Of a stretch of 64,000 nt of DNA, positions 8,449 to 17,074 are shown one piece after another (within the stretch, counting starts at the first letter, position 1; every line of letters starts with the position of its first letter). This DNA comes from Bacteroidaceae bacterium (lineage in GTDB: Bacteria; Bacteroidota; Bacteroidia; Bacteroidales; Bacteroidaceae). The stretch covers positions 124,001 to 188,000 of the forward strand of contig JAFZWM010000030.1 in the NCBI GenBank assembly GCA_017617315.1, given 5' to 3'. A program made the position numbers and the translations under genes. The notes beneath the pieces were generated by a model. That model saw only the letters and a list, made by a program, of their open reading frames with translations. It ran no database searches and was not told the DNA's origin.

Positions 8449-11400
8449 ATGAGGATAAACAGATTTGGATATACTTTAACATTCTTATTAACTTTAGCGT
8501 CATCATCTGACATTTTTGCACAAAAGGCTGAGCGAAGTCTGCAATACTTTCCCGAAGGAAGAGGATTTGTCTGCTACAACGGAAACAACAGATTTACACG
8601 CGCACTTTATGGAGGACACACAAACTTCAGACTTGAGACAAGCGACCGACCGGTGTTCGCTATTTTTTCGAAAGAGTACAAACGGAACATCCAGTTCTTT
8701 CTGCATCTGGCAGACGGCAAGAGGCTGAACTTCGACGAACTGGAACTTTGTACAGCATACTACTTTCCCGGACAGAGAAAATATTACATAAGAAACTCAT
8801 CGCTCGGAATCGATATTGACATGACGGCTATGTGCTGTTACGACAACGACGAGGCTATCTGGCGGATTGTCTGCAACAAAATGCCAGAAGGCTCGCATAT
8901 AAGCTGTGTCGTTTCGATGATTGAGGCGAAACATCTTTACCGAAATGGCGACATGGGCGTAGAAACCACGCCCAACTTTTTTGAGGCTTCGAAGGAGCAC
9001 GAACCGCTAATGACAACCGAGATAAAGCCAGAAAAGGAAATATATATAAGATATAACGATGGTTCGGTTGCAAAGATGCCTCTTAACGATGGGAAAATGC
9101 TCTTTGCCGTTACTCAGTTACAAAGTAACCATCTTGCCAATCAAGTAGTTATAAATACTCCAGATAAATTTCTTAACACTCTTGGCGGTGTCCTTACAGC
9201 TGCTGCCGACGGTATTTGGGATGAAAAAGTGTGGTTGCACGGGGCTGTGGGATGGCGTGTTCAACTTCCGGGGTGGAGAGCGGGTTACTCGGGCGACTGC
9301 CTTGGATGGCACGACCGCGCCAGAACGCACTTCGACAACTATGGCGAGAGCATGATTACCAACATCGAGCCTAAATACGGTCATCCTATGCAGGATGCAA
9401 GCCTTAACTACGCAAGAGCCGAGAAGAAATGGGGCACGCAGATGTATAGCAACGGTTACATCACGCGTCATCCCAACAGCACAGACCAAATGAACCACTA
9501 CGACATGAACCTGTGCTACATCGACGAGCTTCTGTGGCATCTCAACTGGACGGGCGACTTGGAATATGCGCGCAAGATGTGGCCTAAAATTAAGTTGCAT
9601 CTTGCATGGGAAAAGCGAAATTTCGACCCCGACAACAATCATCTGTACGACGGCTATGCGTGCATCTGGGCAAGCGACGGCCTTTATTACGATAGTGGCG
9701 ATGTAACTCACTCAACATCATATAATTATCGTGCCAACAAGATGGCTGCGGAGATAGCCGAGTTGATAGGCGAAGATGCGACTCCATACCGCAAGGAGGC
9801 GGACGAGATTCTGAAGGCGATAAACAGCAAGCTATGGATGAACGACCGTGGTGTATGGGCCGAGTTCAACGACTACATGGGACTGAAACGTCAGCACGAC
9901 ACTCCTGCCGTTTGGACGGTATATCATGCCATAGACAGCGACGTGGCAACTCCTTATCAGGCTTTTCGTGCAACCGAGTATGTTACGAACAACATTCCGC
10001 ACATTCCCATAAAATCAAGTGGAATGACAAAGGATGACGAGCTGATAAACGCAGGTGACTATGCCACAATCTCGACATCAAACTGGATGCCTTACAACTG
10101 GAGCATAAACAACGTGGCTTTTGCCGAGGTTATGCATACCGCCCTCGCATATTTTCAGGCAGACAACAAGGAGGCTGGCTTCAAGCTGATGAAGAGCAGC
10201 ATTCTCGATGGAATGTATATGGGCAGTTGTCCCGGAAACATCGGTCAGATAAGCTATTACGATGCTGCCAGAGGCGAGTGCTATCGCGATTTCGGCGACC
10301 CTGTGGGAATGGCTTCGCGCATGGTAATACAAGGTCTGTACGGCATAAAGCCGGATGCTATGCACAAAAGACTTAGCATCAATCCCGGCTTCCCAAAAGA
10401 GTGGGACAATGCCGACATCACCACGCCCGACATCAGCTACAGCTACAAACGTAACGGCGTGTCGGACAAATACGAAATCAAGCATAACTTCGAAACGGTC
10501 GATACTGTAACCCTCCGTATTCCAATACGATACACGAAGTTCGACATCAAGAATACTTGTCAGATTCTCGACTATAAATGCGACAACGCAAGTTTCAACC
10601 AGCCTCATGTCATCTTCAAGCTTCTTGCCAAGGCAGGACAGAAGATTAGCATCGAGCTGAAAGGCAAGGGCGACGCAATAAGCAACAGAAAAGCCAAGGT
10701 TGTTAGACAGAATACAGGATTGGCTCTCCTTCAGCAAGAGAACAGGGCATGGTGGGTTGCCACGGCGATAGACGAGAGCGAGAGAGACATGGCATGGCTG
10801 CTTTCGGGTCAGTTTACCGATATTGATGTTGATTCGCTCGAGCCAATAGACATCAGCAAGCATTTCAACGCAAATGTAACCGACATATTCAGAAACAGAT
10901 ACGAATCGCCTCGTTCGCCATACACCACGCTTACGATTCCAATCCACGGATATTCGGAATGGTGCCATCCAAAAGATACGGTAAATATCGACGACAGCGG
11001 CTTGCGTAATGCGATAAAAGACAGTCTGTTCATCGCTCCAAACGGAGTGAAATGGCTTTCGCCTAAGGACGGAAACAACATCGTCTACACTTCGTTGTTC
11101 GACAACTATCCAAACGAATCGCTCATAAGCGTAAACGGAAAGGCATCGCACGCCTACCTGATGATGGCAGGCTCTACAAATCCGATGCAATGCAACATAA
11201 ACAACGCCGTTGTAGAATTTCTGTATACAGACGATACAGTTCAGAAATATCCGCTTTATAGTCCTGTAAACTGGGCGCCGATAGAGCAGGCATTCTTCGA
11301 AGACGGACAGGCTTTCGACCGACATGCCGAACCGCAATATCGTCTTTGTCTGAAAACCGGTAAGGTGAGCAGCAATCTGCAAAAGGAATTGGGCGTTAAA

Positions 11401-11544
11401 GGCGCTCAGATTATGATTGACGGCGGCGCAGGAATCATCCTCGACGTTCCGCTCGACAAGAGCAAACGGCTGAAATACATCAGATTACGGACATTGAGCA
11501 ATAATGTGGTTGCCGGACTGATGGGCATCACGTTGCAACGATAA
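8449..11544 (+). CDS. DUF4450-family secreted glycosidase-like protein
   Basis: This 1031-residue exported protein has a signal peptide at 1-24 (ending IFA-Q). The N-terminal segment FTRALYGGHTNFRLETSDRPVF is the hallmark of the DUF4450 family of Bacteroidetes. The middle (about 270-640) has the spacing of an alpha/alpha six-hairpin glycosidase domain, with WRAGYSGDCLGWHDR and LLWHLNWTGDLEYARKMWP. The C-terminal third is beta-rich. It probably acts on a plant or host glycan in the periplasm or at the cell surface. It is coupled to the AraC gene, but no SusC/SusD pair is adjacent, so this is not a standard polysaccharide-utilisation locus. No catalytic residue can be named with confidence. Confidence 0.75.
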   Translation: MRINRFGYTLTFLLTLASSSDIFAQKAERSLQYFPEGRGFVCYNGNNRFTRALYGGHTNFRLETSDRPVFAIFSKEYKRNIQFFLHLADGKRLNFDELELCTAYYFPGQRKYYIRNSSLGIDIDMTAMCCYDNDEAIWRIVCNKMPEGSHISCVVSMIEAKHLYRNGDMGVETTPNFFEASKEHEPLMTTEIKPEKEIYIRYNDGSVAKMPLNDGKMLFAVTQLQSNHLANQVVINTPDKFLNTLGGVLTAAADGIWDEKVWLHGAVGWRVQLPGWRAGYSGDCLGWHDRARTHFDNYGESMITNIEPKYGHPMQDASLNYARAEKKWGTQMYSNGYITRHPNSTDQMNHYDMNLCYIDELLWHLNWTGDLEYARKMWPKIKLHLAWEKRNFDPDNNHLYDGYACIWASDGLYYDSGDVTHSTSYNYRANKMAAEIAELIGEDATPYRKEADEILKAINSKLWMNDRGVWAEFNDYMGLKRQHDTPAVWTVYHAIDSDVATPYQAFRATEYVTNNIPHIPIKSSGMTKDDELINAGDYATISTSNWMPYNWSINNVAFAEVMHTALAYFQADNKEAGFKLMKSSILDGMYMGSCPGNIGQISYYDAARGECYRDFGDPVGMASRMVIQGLYGIKPDAMHKRLSINPGFPKEWDNADITTPDISYSYKRNGVSDKYEIKHNFETVDTVTLRIPIRYTKFDIKNTCQILDYKCDNASFNQPHVIFKLLAKAGQKISIELKGKGDAISNRKAKVVRQNTGLALLQQENRAWWVATAIDESERDMAWLLSGQFTDIDVDSLEPIDISKHFNANVTDIFRNRYESPRSPYTTLTIPIHGYSEWCHPKDTVNIDDSGLRNAIKDSLFIAPNGVKWLSPKDGNNIVYTSLFDNYPNESLISVNGKASHAYLMMAGSTNPMQCNINNAVVEFLYTDDTVQKYPLYSPVNWAPIEQAFFEDGQAFDRHAEPQYRLCLKTGKVSSNLQKELGVKGAQIMIDGGAGIILDVPLDKSKRLKYIRLRTLSNNVVAGLMGITLQR

Positions 11545-11546
11545 AC

Positions 11547-11588
11547 AAAAAAGTCGGGTTCCAAAATAAAGGAATCCGACTTTTTTAT
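11547..11588. terminator. bidirectional terminator between convergent genes
   Basis: The 12-bp arms at 11551-11562 and 11571-11582 pair with one G-T. There is an A tract on the left and a T tract on the right, so it can serve both the DUF4450 gene and the convergent TonB-receptor gene. Confidence 0.85.
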
Positions 11589-11603
11589 ATTTCTGAATAA
11601 GCT

Positions 11604-13874
11604 TTAAATCTTCAGATTAAAGCCAAGATAGAATGTTCTCGGAAGGGCAGGGCCGTAGATATATCCTGCATCCTTGTCCATGCCTCTGTCCAAATCGTTC
11701 TGATACTGGTTGAACATATTCTTTACACCTGTGCTGAACTCAAGCGTATAGTGCTTGTAAAGATGAACCTCGTAAGAGATCTTTGCACCCATCTCGAAGA
11801 AACTTCTTGTCTGGACTTCCTCATCTTCGGCAATATATCCAGCCATGTGCTGAACAAGCATGTTGCCCGTAATCTTGCCGTCTACCGTGAATGATAGCGG
11901 ATGAATAGGGCTGTATCTTACGAGGAAGAAGCCGTATTTGTCTGGAGTGCGGAACATTCGTCTCTGCGGCTTGATGTTAGGGTTGTCGCTCCAAGTAAAA
12001 TCGTCGAGATAGCGGCTTCTTTGCAACGTTACGCCTCCCTGAAGCATGAAAATCTTTCGGTAGCCGACTTTTCCCTCGATATTGATTCCGCCAACGTATG
12101 CGCCCGATGAGTTTACGCGAGTGAGCAGCAGATTTCCTTTCTCGTCATGACCGTTTTCTGTCAGGGCAAACACATCGTTAAGACGGGTGTAGAAGCCTTC
12201 GAGAGTAAGGTTTGTATCCCATTTTCCGAAGTGATGATAAAGGTCTGCGCTACCGCTGATGCTATGCGAGTATTCTGGCTTCAGATTTGGGTCGATGCTG
12301 ATGAGCGAAACCTCTCCGCCAACGGCTCCAACGTGCAAATCCTCGTCGTATGCCTGTGGAGCTCTGTATCCGCTTGCATACGAGATGCGGAATATCACGT
12401 CGTCGACAGGAGTGTATCTGATGTTGGCTCTTGGCGAGAAAACCACGTTGTTAAGCATGTTGTGCTTCTCCATACGTGCGCCAAGGAGCATGCTAATCTT
12501 CTCGTTTTTCCATTCGTTCTGCAAGTACCCGCCGGCAATTTTTACATCCTGTCTCATATCGCGTCCGTAGCCGAGAATACGGTCATGCAGATGATTGAAT
12601 GTGTATTCGAGTCCCGCGCTTATATCGCCTTTCAATCCCTTAACAAAAGGGTAAGAATAGCGGTATTGAGTTCCGCCTACAGCCGTGAAATCCTGAGTTC
12701 GGCCATAGGCATCTGGATTCTTGTTCGTGCCGAAATAACTCTCGCGGCCAATGTGCTGAAGACTGCTGTAGAGTGAGAGATAATGGCGGTCGTTAGGCGA
12801 GTAGTAGTCCCAACGTAGCGAACCGGCATCAATATTGTGTCGAAGCTGCTCAGCAAGGTCTGTCTCGTGTGCCGGAAGGTCGATGTTACATCCGCCTCTT
12901 CGATACTCGCCAACATGATGATATTCGGCTGTAATCTTCGCATAGTCAGATGTCTTGAAGAAACTTCTGAGGCCAGCCGTAGTGCTGTTCAGCAACGGGA
13001 TGTTAGAGAAGCCGTCGCCATTGTGGTCGTACTGCTTGCGGTTGCGCTGAACGCCGAAGACAAACAGTCCCATGTTGCTGTTGTCGGTAATAACCGATGC
13101 GTTGAAGGCGGTATTTATGTCGTAGCTGTCCTTGCCAACCAACGAAGAGTTGTGCTGCACGTTTACGAAGTTACGCGTAGGCTCTTTGGTAATGATGTTT
13201 ACAACGCCTCCGATGGCATTTGCGCCGTAAAGAGCCGAACCGCCTCCGCGGATTATCTCCACGCGGTCTACCATTCCGGCCGGAATCTGCTCAAGTCCGT
13301 AGACCGATGCAAGCGATGAGAAGATTGGACGCGAGTCCATCAGAATCTGCGAATACTGGCCTTCAAGTCCGTTGATGCGAAGCTGCGGCAATCCGCAGTT
13401 CGAGCATGTCTGTTCAACTCTCAAGCCAGTCTGATAGTTCAGGACATCGGCCATGCTGTGGGCGTTTGTCATCTCGAACAAGACTGGAGATATCACGTTT
13501 ACGATGCTTGCAGCCTCCTTGCTTTTAGTCTGATATTTGTTTGCCGTAACCACAACGTTCTCTACCAAGAAAGATTCCTCGCGCATTTTAATATTCAGTT
13601 CAAGCATCTGGTCTTTCTTCAGATTCACGGTGCGCTCTTCGGTAATGTAGCCCATGTACGAGAATACAACGGTCTGCTGTCCTACGGGGATGTCTTTCAG
13701 AAAATAGTGTCCTGTTTCGTCTGATATTGTGCCGATGGATGTTCCCTTCAGCTTAACTGTAACGTAACGCATACATTCTCCCTGTTCATCTGCCACATGA
13801 CCTAAGATGTGTGCATCCTGACCATACATAGTCATCGCCATGAGGGAGGTAATAATCAAAAAAATAAATCTCAT
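11604..13874 (-). CDS. TonB-dependent outer-membrane receptor
   Basis: This 756-residue receptor has a signal peptide at 1-18, a carboxypeptidase-regulatory-like beta domain (about 22-100), a plug (about 110-225, ending GGVVNIITKEP) and a C-terminal beta-barrel ending in an aromatic-rich strand. It imports a scarce ligand with energy from TonB-ExbBD. The plug contains QTCSNCGLPQLRINGLEG; the Cys-x-x-Cys is unusual at this exposed position. No SusD-like partner follows, so an iron, heme, cobalamin or metal chelate is more likely than a glycan, but the ligand is not settled. Confidence 0.9.
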   Translation of the reverse strand: MRFIFLIITSLMAMTMYGQDAHILGHVADEQGECMRYVTVKLKGTSIGTISDETGHYFLKDIPVGQQTVVFSYMGYITEERTVNLKKDQMLELNIKMREESFLVENVVVTANKYQTKSKEAASIVNVISPVLFEMTNAHSMADVLNYQTGLRVEQTCSNCGLPQLRINGLEGQYSQILMDSRPIFSSLASVYGLEQIPAGMVDRVEIIRGGGSALYGANAIGGVVNIITKEPTRNFVNVQHNSSLVGKDSYDINTAFNASVITDNSNMGLFVFGVQRNRKQYDHNGDGFSNIPLLNSTTAGLRSFFKTSDYAKITAEYHHVGEYRRGGCNIDLPAHETDLAEQLRHNIDAGSLRWDYYSPNDRHYLSLYSSLQHIGRESYFGTNKNPDAYGRTQDFTAVGGTQYRYSYPFVKGLKGDISAGLEYTFNHLHDRILGYGRDMRQDVKIAGGYLQNEWKNEKISMLLGARMEKHNMLNNVVFSPRANIRYTPVDDVIFRISYASGYRAPQAYDEDLHVGAVGGEVSLISIDPNLKPEYSHSISGSADLYHHFGKWDTNLTLEGFYTRLNDVFALTENGHDEKGNLLLTRVNSSGAYVGGINIEGKVGYRKIFMLQGGVTLQRSRYLDDFTWSDNPNIKPQRRMFRTPDKYGFFLVRYSPIHPLSFTVDGKITGNMLVQHMAGYIAEDEEVQTRSFFEMGAKISYEVHLYKHYTLEFSTGVKNMFNQYQNDLDRGMDKDAGYIYGPALPRTFYLGFNLKI

Positions 13875-13911
13875 ATAATAAGTGTATTGTGTTTTGTCTT
13901 TTACGAGCGCG

Positions 13912-13919
13912 CAAAGTTA
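13912..13919 (-). promoter_or_regulatory. -7 box of the TonB receptor gene
   Basis: On the minus strand TAACTTTG lies 37 bp before the ATG at 13874. Confidence 0.55.
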
Positions 13920-13980
13920 CGAAAAAAAACTCAAATATAATTAGGTGGCAATATCTATGTGCCTTATTTTCCGGCCAAAA

Positions 13981-14016
13981 GAAAAAGGTTACGCCTAAAA
14001 AAGCGTAACCTTTTCA
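13981..14016 (-). terminator. terminator of the porin/solute-binding operon
   Basis: The arms at 13983-13994 and 14003-14014 form a 12-bp GC-centred stem with a run of T on the minus strand. It lies just after the stop codon of the solute-binding gene. Confidence 0.8.
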
Positions 14017-14023
14017 TAATATC

Positions 14024-14875
14024 TTACTCCACAACCGTGAAGCCGTATTTTTTCAGAAGTTCCTTGTACTCGTCGGTTTCCTTATATTTGTCGAGCCATT
14101 CGTTAAGTTCTCTGAGCAGACCCGTGCTCGACTTATGTACCGCCCACGAATAGAACTGATTGAAACTCAGTTTCTTGCTAAAATCAAGTTGAGGATAGTC
14201 GGCTGTATATTGTCGGGCGATATTCGCATCGCATACGGTATAGTCTATATCGCCGTGGGCAACGAGGGCGAGAAGCTGTTCCGTTCCGTATTTGTTTATC
14301 CTGCCGATGTTTACGTTTGCCCCTATTTCGTCTTGCAGATTCTCAAGTCGCATTATGTAAGGCGAACTTTTCGGAATGTAGAGCGTTCTGTTTTCGAGTT
14401 CCATCGCGCTTTTAACGTATTTTGCCGAATCGTCGGGATTGAAAGCCCTCTGAACCAGCACCAGACTATTTATGCACACCGGATTTGTGAGCACGAAAAT
14501 CGAATCTTTCTCGGATGTCTCGACCATCGGGATAGGCGAGGCGATGAGGTCGCAAGTGCCTTCCTGTAACTGCTTGTACATCTGCTCGTATGAACTCGAG
14601 GCATTGATGCTCAGCGTAAGGCTGTGGCTCTCGGCAAATGCCTTTATCAGTTCGTAGTGAAAGCCCGATTCGCCGTTTTCGCCAGAGAAGTAGACTCCAT
14701 CGGCATACTCGCACGTTACCTTAAGTGTGCCAGCTCTCTGGATGCGCGCGTAATCGCGGTTCAGAGCAATTCTCTGCACAAACAGAAACAGTCCTGCAAA
14801 GGTAAGGACAACGGCACAAAGGAGCGTAATCTTAATAGTCTTCTTGTGCTTTCGGATTTTTTCAATATCAATCAT
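14024..14875 (-). CDS. membrane-anchored family 3 solute-binding protein
   Basis: This 283-residue protein has a single N-terminal transmembrane helix (about 14-33) and a periplasmic SBP_bac_3 fold (from RAGTLKVTCEY to the end). It has the two-lobe layout: ESGFHYELIKAFAESHSLTL in lobe 1 and DIDYTVCDANIARQYTADYP at the return to lobe 1. The same signature occurs in the two transglycosylase fusions at 41078-43645, but here there is no SLT domain. Its start overlaps the end of the porin gene by 8 bp, so the two are translationally coupled. No ABC permease is nearby. It may sense or bind a small molecule, or regulate cell-wall turnover. Confidence 0.8.
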   Translation of the reverse strand: MIDIEKIRKHKKTIKITLLCAVVLTFAGLFLFVQRIALNRDYARIQRAGTLKVTCEYADGVYFSGENGESGFHYELIKAFAESHSLTLSINASSSYEQMYKQLQEGTCDLIASPIPMVETSEKDSIFVLTNPVCINSLVLVQRAFNPDDSAKYVKSAMELENRTLYIPKSSPYIMRLENLQDEIGANVNIGRINKYGTEQLLALVAHGDIDYTVCDANIARQYTADYPQLDFSKKLSFNQFYSWAVHKSSTGLLRELNEWLDKYKETDEYKELLKKYGFTVVE

Positions 14876-17015
14876 AGAAGTTCCAAGAAAGACCGAACCT
14901 CAGCATACTTGGATTCATGGCATAGTGAGGAACAGTAAAATTCATCGAATTGCCTGAACCTTCGAAGAGGTTGGTGTATGTTATATAGAAGCGCAGACGC
15001 TTCAGGAAGAAATTCATGTAGGCATTTGCAAACGGGAAACCTCCGATTTTAACCCTGTCAGCCTCGTTCTGGCTCTGGTTCATAAACTGTCCGACGATTG
15101 GCGAATATTCGGGAGCGTAGTACTTCGTGAAATACTTCAAATCGACACCCATCTGCAACTTCAGAACCTTATGCGACAAAGCTACATCGACATAGAGATT
15201 ATGGTAGAAGTTCCATGATGGCAGAGGAATGATATTGTCATCCTTCGTGTACTGATATGTCACCTCGTTATCAAGATGGAACACGCCAACCTTGAAATTC
15301 TGCTCGAAAGTTGCGCTCACAATCTGAATACTTTTATCATACTGCCCAACGGCAACGCTGTTGTTGTAGGCTGTAATCAGACCGTTGTTATCGCGCTTTA
15401 TGTCGCTATCGTTATAGAAATATGCGTAGTTCTCGACGTTCTCGACTGCGGCCGTGAGGCGAGTGCGAGTACGTTCCGACGACAGAGTTCCCTGCAAGCG
15501 CACTCTCGTTATGTTTTTGAGCGAGAATGGATTGTCTCTGTCTGTTCCCCACGATTTCAGACGCGAACTGAATGTAGTCATATAGTACGATGGCGCGCAG
15601 TTTTCGATGAGTCCGCTAACGTGAAGTCCGAGCGTATCGTTCAGAACCTTCACGTTCAAATCGGCATTTCCTCCCAGATTGTACTCCCCGAAATTATCGC
15701 CCGTAATGCCATATTCGCCTGTAACATTGTAGTTTACATGCTCGCCATGTGCTCGTACCAACTGACCGCCGATTCTCACGTCATTCTGAGTCTCGTACTT
15801 CATCGTAGGGTCGATGTACGAGCTGAAAATATGCTTCGATGTATAGTCAGGGAACAGATATTCCACGCTCTTCGTCTGTCGCCAAGTCTGATAGCCGAAT
15901 CTGCGGAATTCGTGCGAGATGAACGCCTTTATTCCAGCCACGGCATATTTGTTGAATCCTTCGAGAAGGCTGATGGCAAAAGTATTCTTCACGAGCAGAG
16001 TCTTTGCCTTGTCGTCGATGTCATCGCCCAGCAGTTTACTCGGGTTGTAGATGCTGTCGATAAAGTTAGCAGGAATCTTGCTGCCGACAAGAACATGATC
16101 GTTATTCTGAATGTCGAGCGTGTGAATGAAACTCGTAACCGGCACAAATTCAAGCTTTTTATTAACCGAATCGCCAACCTCACGATGAAATCCGAGATTG
16201 TATCGATGGGTGAGGAATATCAGGTTATTGTCGTTTCTCTGCCAAAGATTTCGCTCCAGATAAGTTGGAATATCAGTACTCTTGTACGACCTCGAGAAAC
16301 GAGAAGGGTCGATGATGTAATAATCGTCGGTAAGTCCACCATTCTCAGCCATTTTCATATGATTATGACTGTAAAGAAACTGCATCTGATACTTGTCGCC
16401 AAGATGATAGAGATGCAGCGAACCGTTCATGTATGATGATGACTGACTAACATAGAAACCTCGCGAATACAGATAGTCGAACTTGAAACCGCCGCCCCAA
16501 TACTTGTTGGCACTTGTGGCAAACTTTATTGTTAGCCTGTCGTCGCCGTCGTTCTTATCGCCTGCGCTATGATAAGTTATATTGGTATATGGCGATTTTG
16601 TATCGGAAAACAGATAATTAGTCGGCTTTGTCATGAAGAAGTCGAGAGGGTCGGTAAAGAACATGTGCGTAGCGTTTTCTCGCTCCATATAGACACGCGA
16701 GATACGCGGAGCACCAAGCGTTCCGATATGGTTGTAATGTCCCTTCATTCCCTCGGGGAAGACCGTATTGTAGAAGTTTATTCGGGCCGTGTCGGCATCG
16801 ACGGCTGTTCTGTCGCCAAAACGTCGGTCGATAGTCCATTGCCTGACATCCACGGGAACAAATTTATCATCGTCGTGACGAAGACTGTCTCCGTTGTCAA
16901 CTCGTTCACCATACTGATCTGTGACGACCGTTCCGTCACTATTCAACAGACTTTGTGCCGTCGCAGAGACTGGTGCGAGGGCACAAAAAAAACATATATA
17001 AAAAAAATTCTTCAT
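14868..17015 (-). CDS. Porin_10-family putative outer-membrane porin
   Basis: The protein is 715 residues from the ATG at 17015. An in-frame upstream start at 17060 lies in the promoter and is not used. The signal peptide is MKNFFYICFFCALAPVSATA-Q. The segment after it (DVRQWTIDRRFGDRT, then FYNTVFPEGMKGHYNHIGTLGAPRIS) is typical of the Bacteroidetes 'putative porin' family. The rest is amphipathic beta-strands, ending in an aromatic residue pattern (LSWNFYD). It should form a large outer-membrane channel. It is the first gene of a two-gene operon with the anchored solute-binding protein. Confidence 0.85.
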   Translation of the reverse strand: MKNFFYICFFCALAPVSATAQSLLNSDGTVVTDQYGERVDNGDSLRHDDDKFVPVDVRQWTIDRRFGDRTAVDADTARINFYNTVFPEGMKGHYNHIGTLGAPRISRVYMERENATHMFFTDPLDFFMTKPTNYLFSDTKSPYTNITYHSAGDKNDGDDRLTIKFATSANKYWGGGFKFDYLYSRGFYVSQSSSYMNGSLHLYHLGDKYQMQFLYSHNHMKMAENGGLTDDYYIIDPSRFSRSYKSTDIPTYLERNLWQRNDNNLIFLTHRYNLGFHREVGDSVNKKLEFVPVTSFIHTLDIQNNDHVLVGSKIPANFIDSIYNPSKLLGDDIDDKAKTLLVKNTFAISLLEGFNKYAVAGIKAFISHEFRRFGYQTWRQTKSVEYLFPDYTSKHIFSSYIDPTMKYETQNDVRIGGQLVRAHGEHVNYNVTGEYGITGDNFGEYNLGGNADLNVKVLNDTLGLHVSGLIENCAPSYYMTTFSSRLKSWGTDRDNPFSLKNITRVRLQGTLSSERTRTRLTAAVENVENYAYFYNDSDIKRDNNGLITAYNNSVAVGQYDKSIQIVSATFEQNFKVGVFHLDNEVTYQYTKDDNIIPLPSWNFYHNLYVDVALSHKVLKLQMGVDLKYFTKYYAPEYSPIVGQFMNQSQNEADRVKIGGFPFANAYMNFFLKRLRFYITYTNLFEGSGNSMNFTVPHYAMNPSMLRFGLSWNFYD

Positions 17016-17024
17016 ATTTCTGTG

Positions 17025-17032
17025 CAAAGATA
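17025..17032 (-). promoter_or_regulatory. -7 box of the porin operon
   Basis: TATCTTTG on the minus strand ends 9 bp before the ATG at 17015, giving a very short 5' leader. It fixes the porin start at 17015 rather than 17060. Confidence 0.65.
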
Positions 17033-17044
17033 GTGCAAAATAAT

Positions 17045-17052
17045 TATATTTG
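17045..17052 (+). promoter_or_regulatory. -7 box of the beta-helix gene
   Basis: TATATTTG lies 22 bp before the ATG at 17075, back to back with the porin promoter. Confidence 0.5.
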
Positions 17053-17074
17053 TAAATCAAATACTTGTAAAATT

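Noticed and set aside
10078..11382. 434-codon minus-strand open frame
   Set aside because: It is antisense to the DUF4450 gene, with no family resemblance and an improbable Val/Cys-rich composition.
15276..16436. 386-codon plus-strand open frame
   Set aside because: It is antisense to the porin gene, which has a signal peptide and family motifs; the opposite frame has none.
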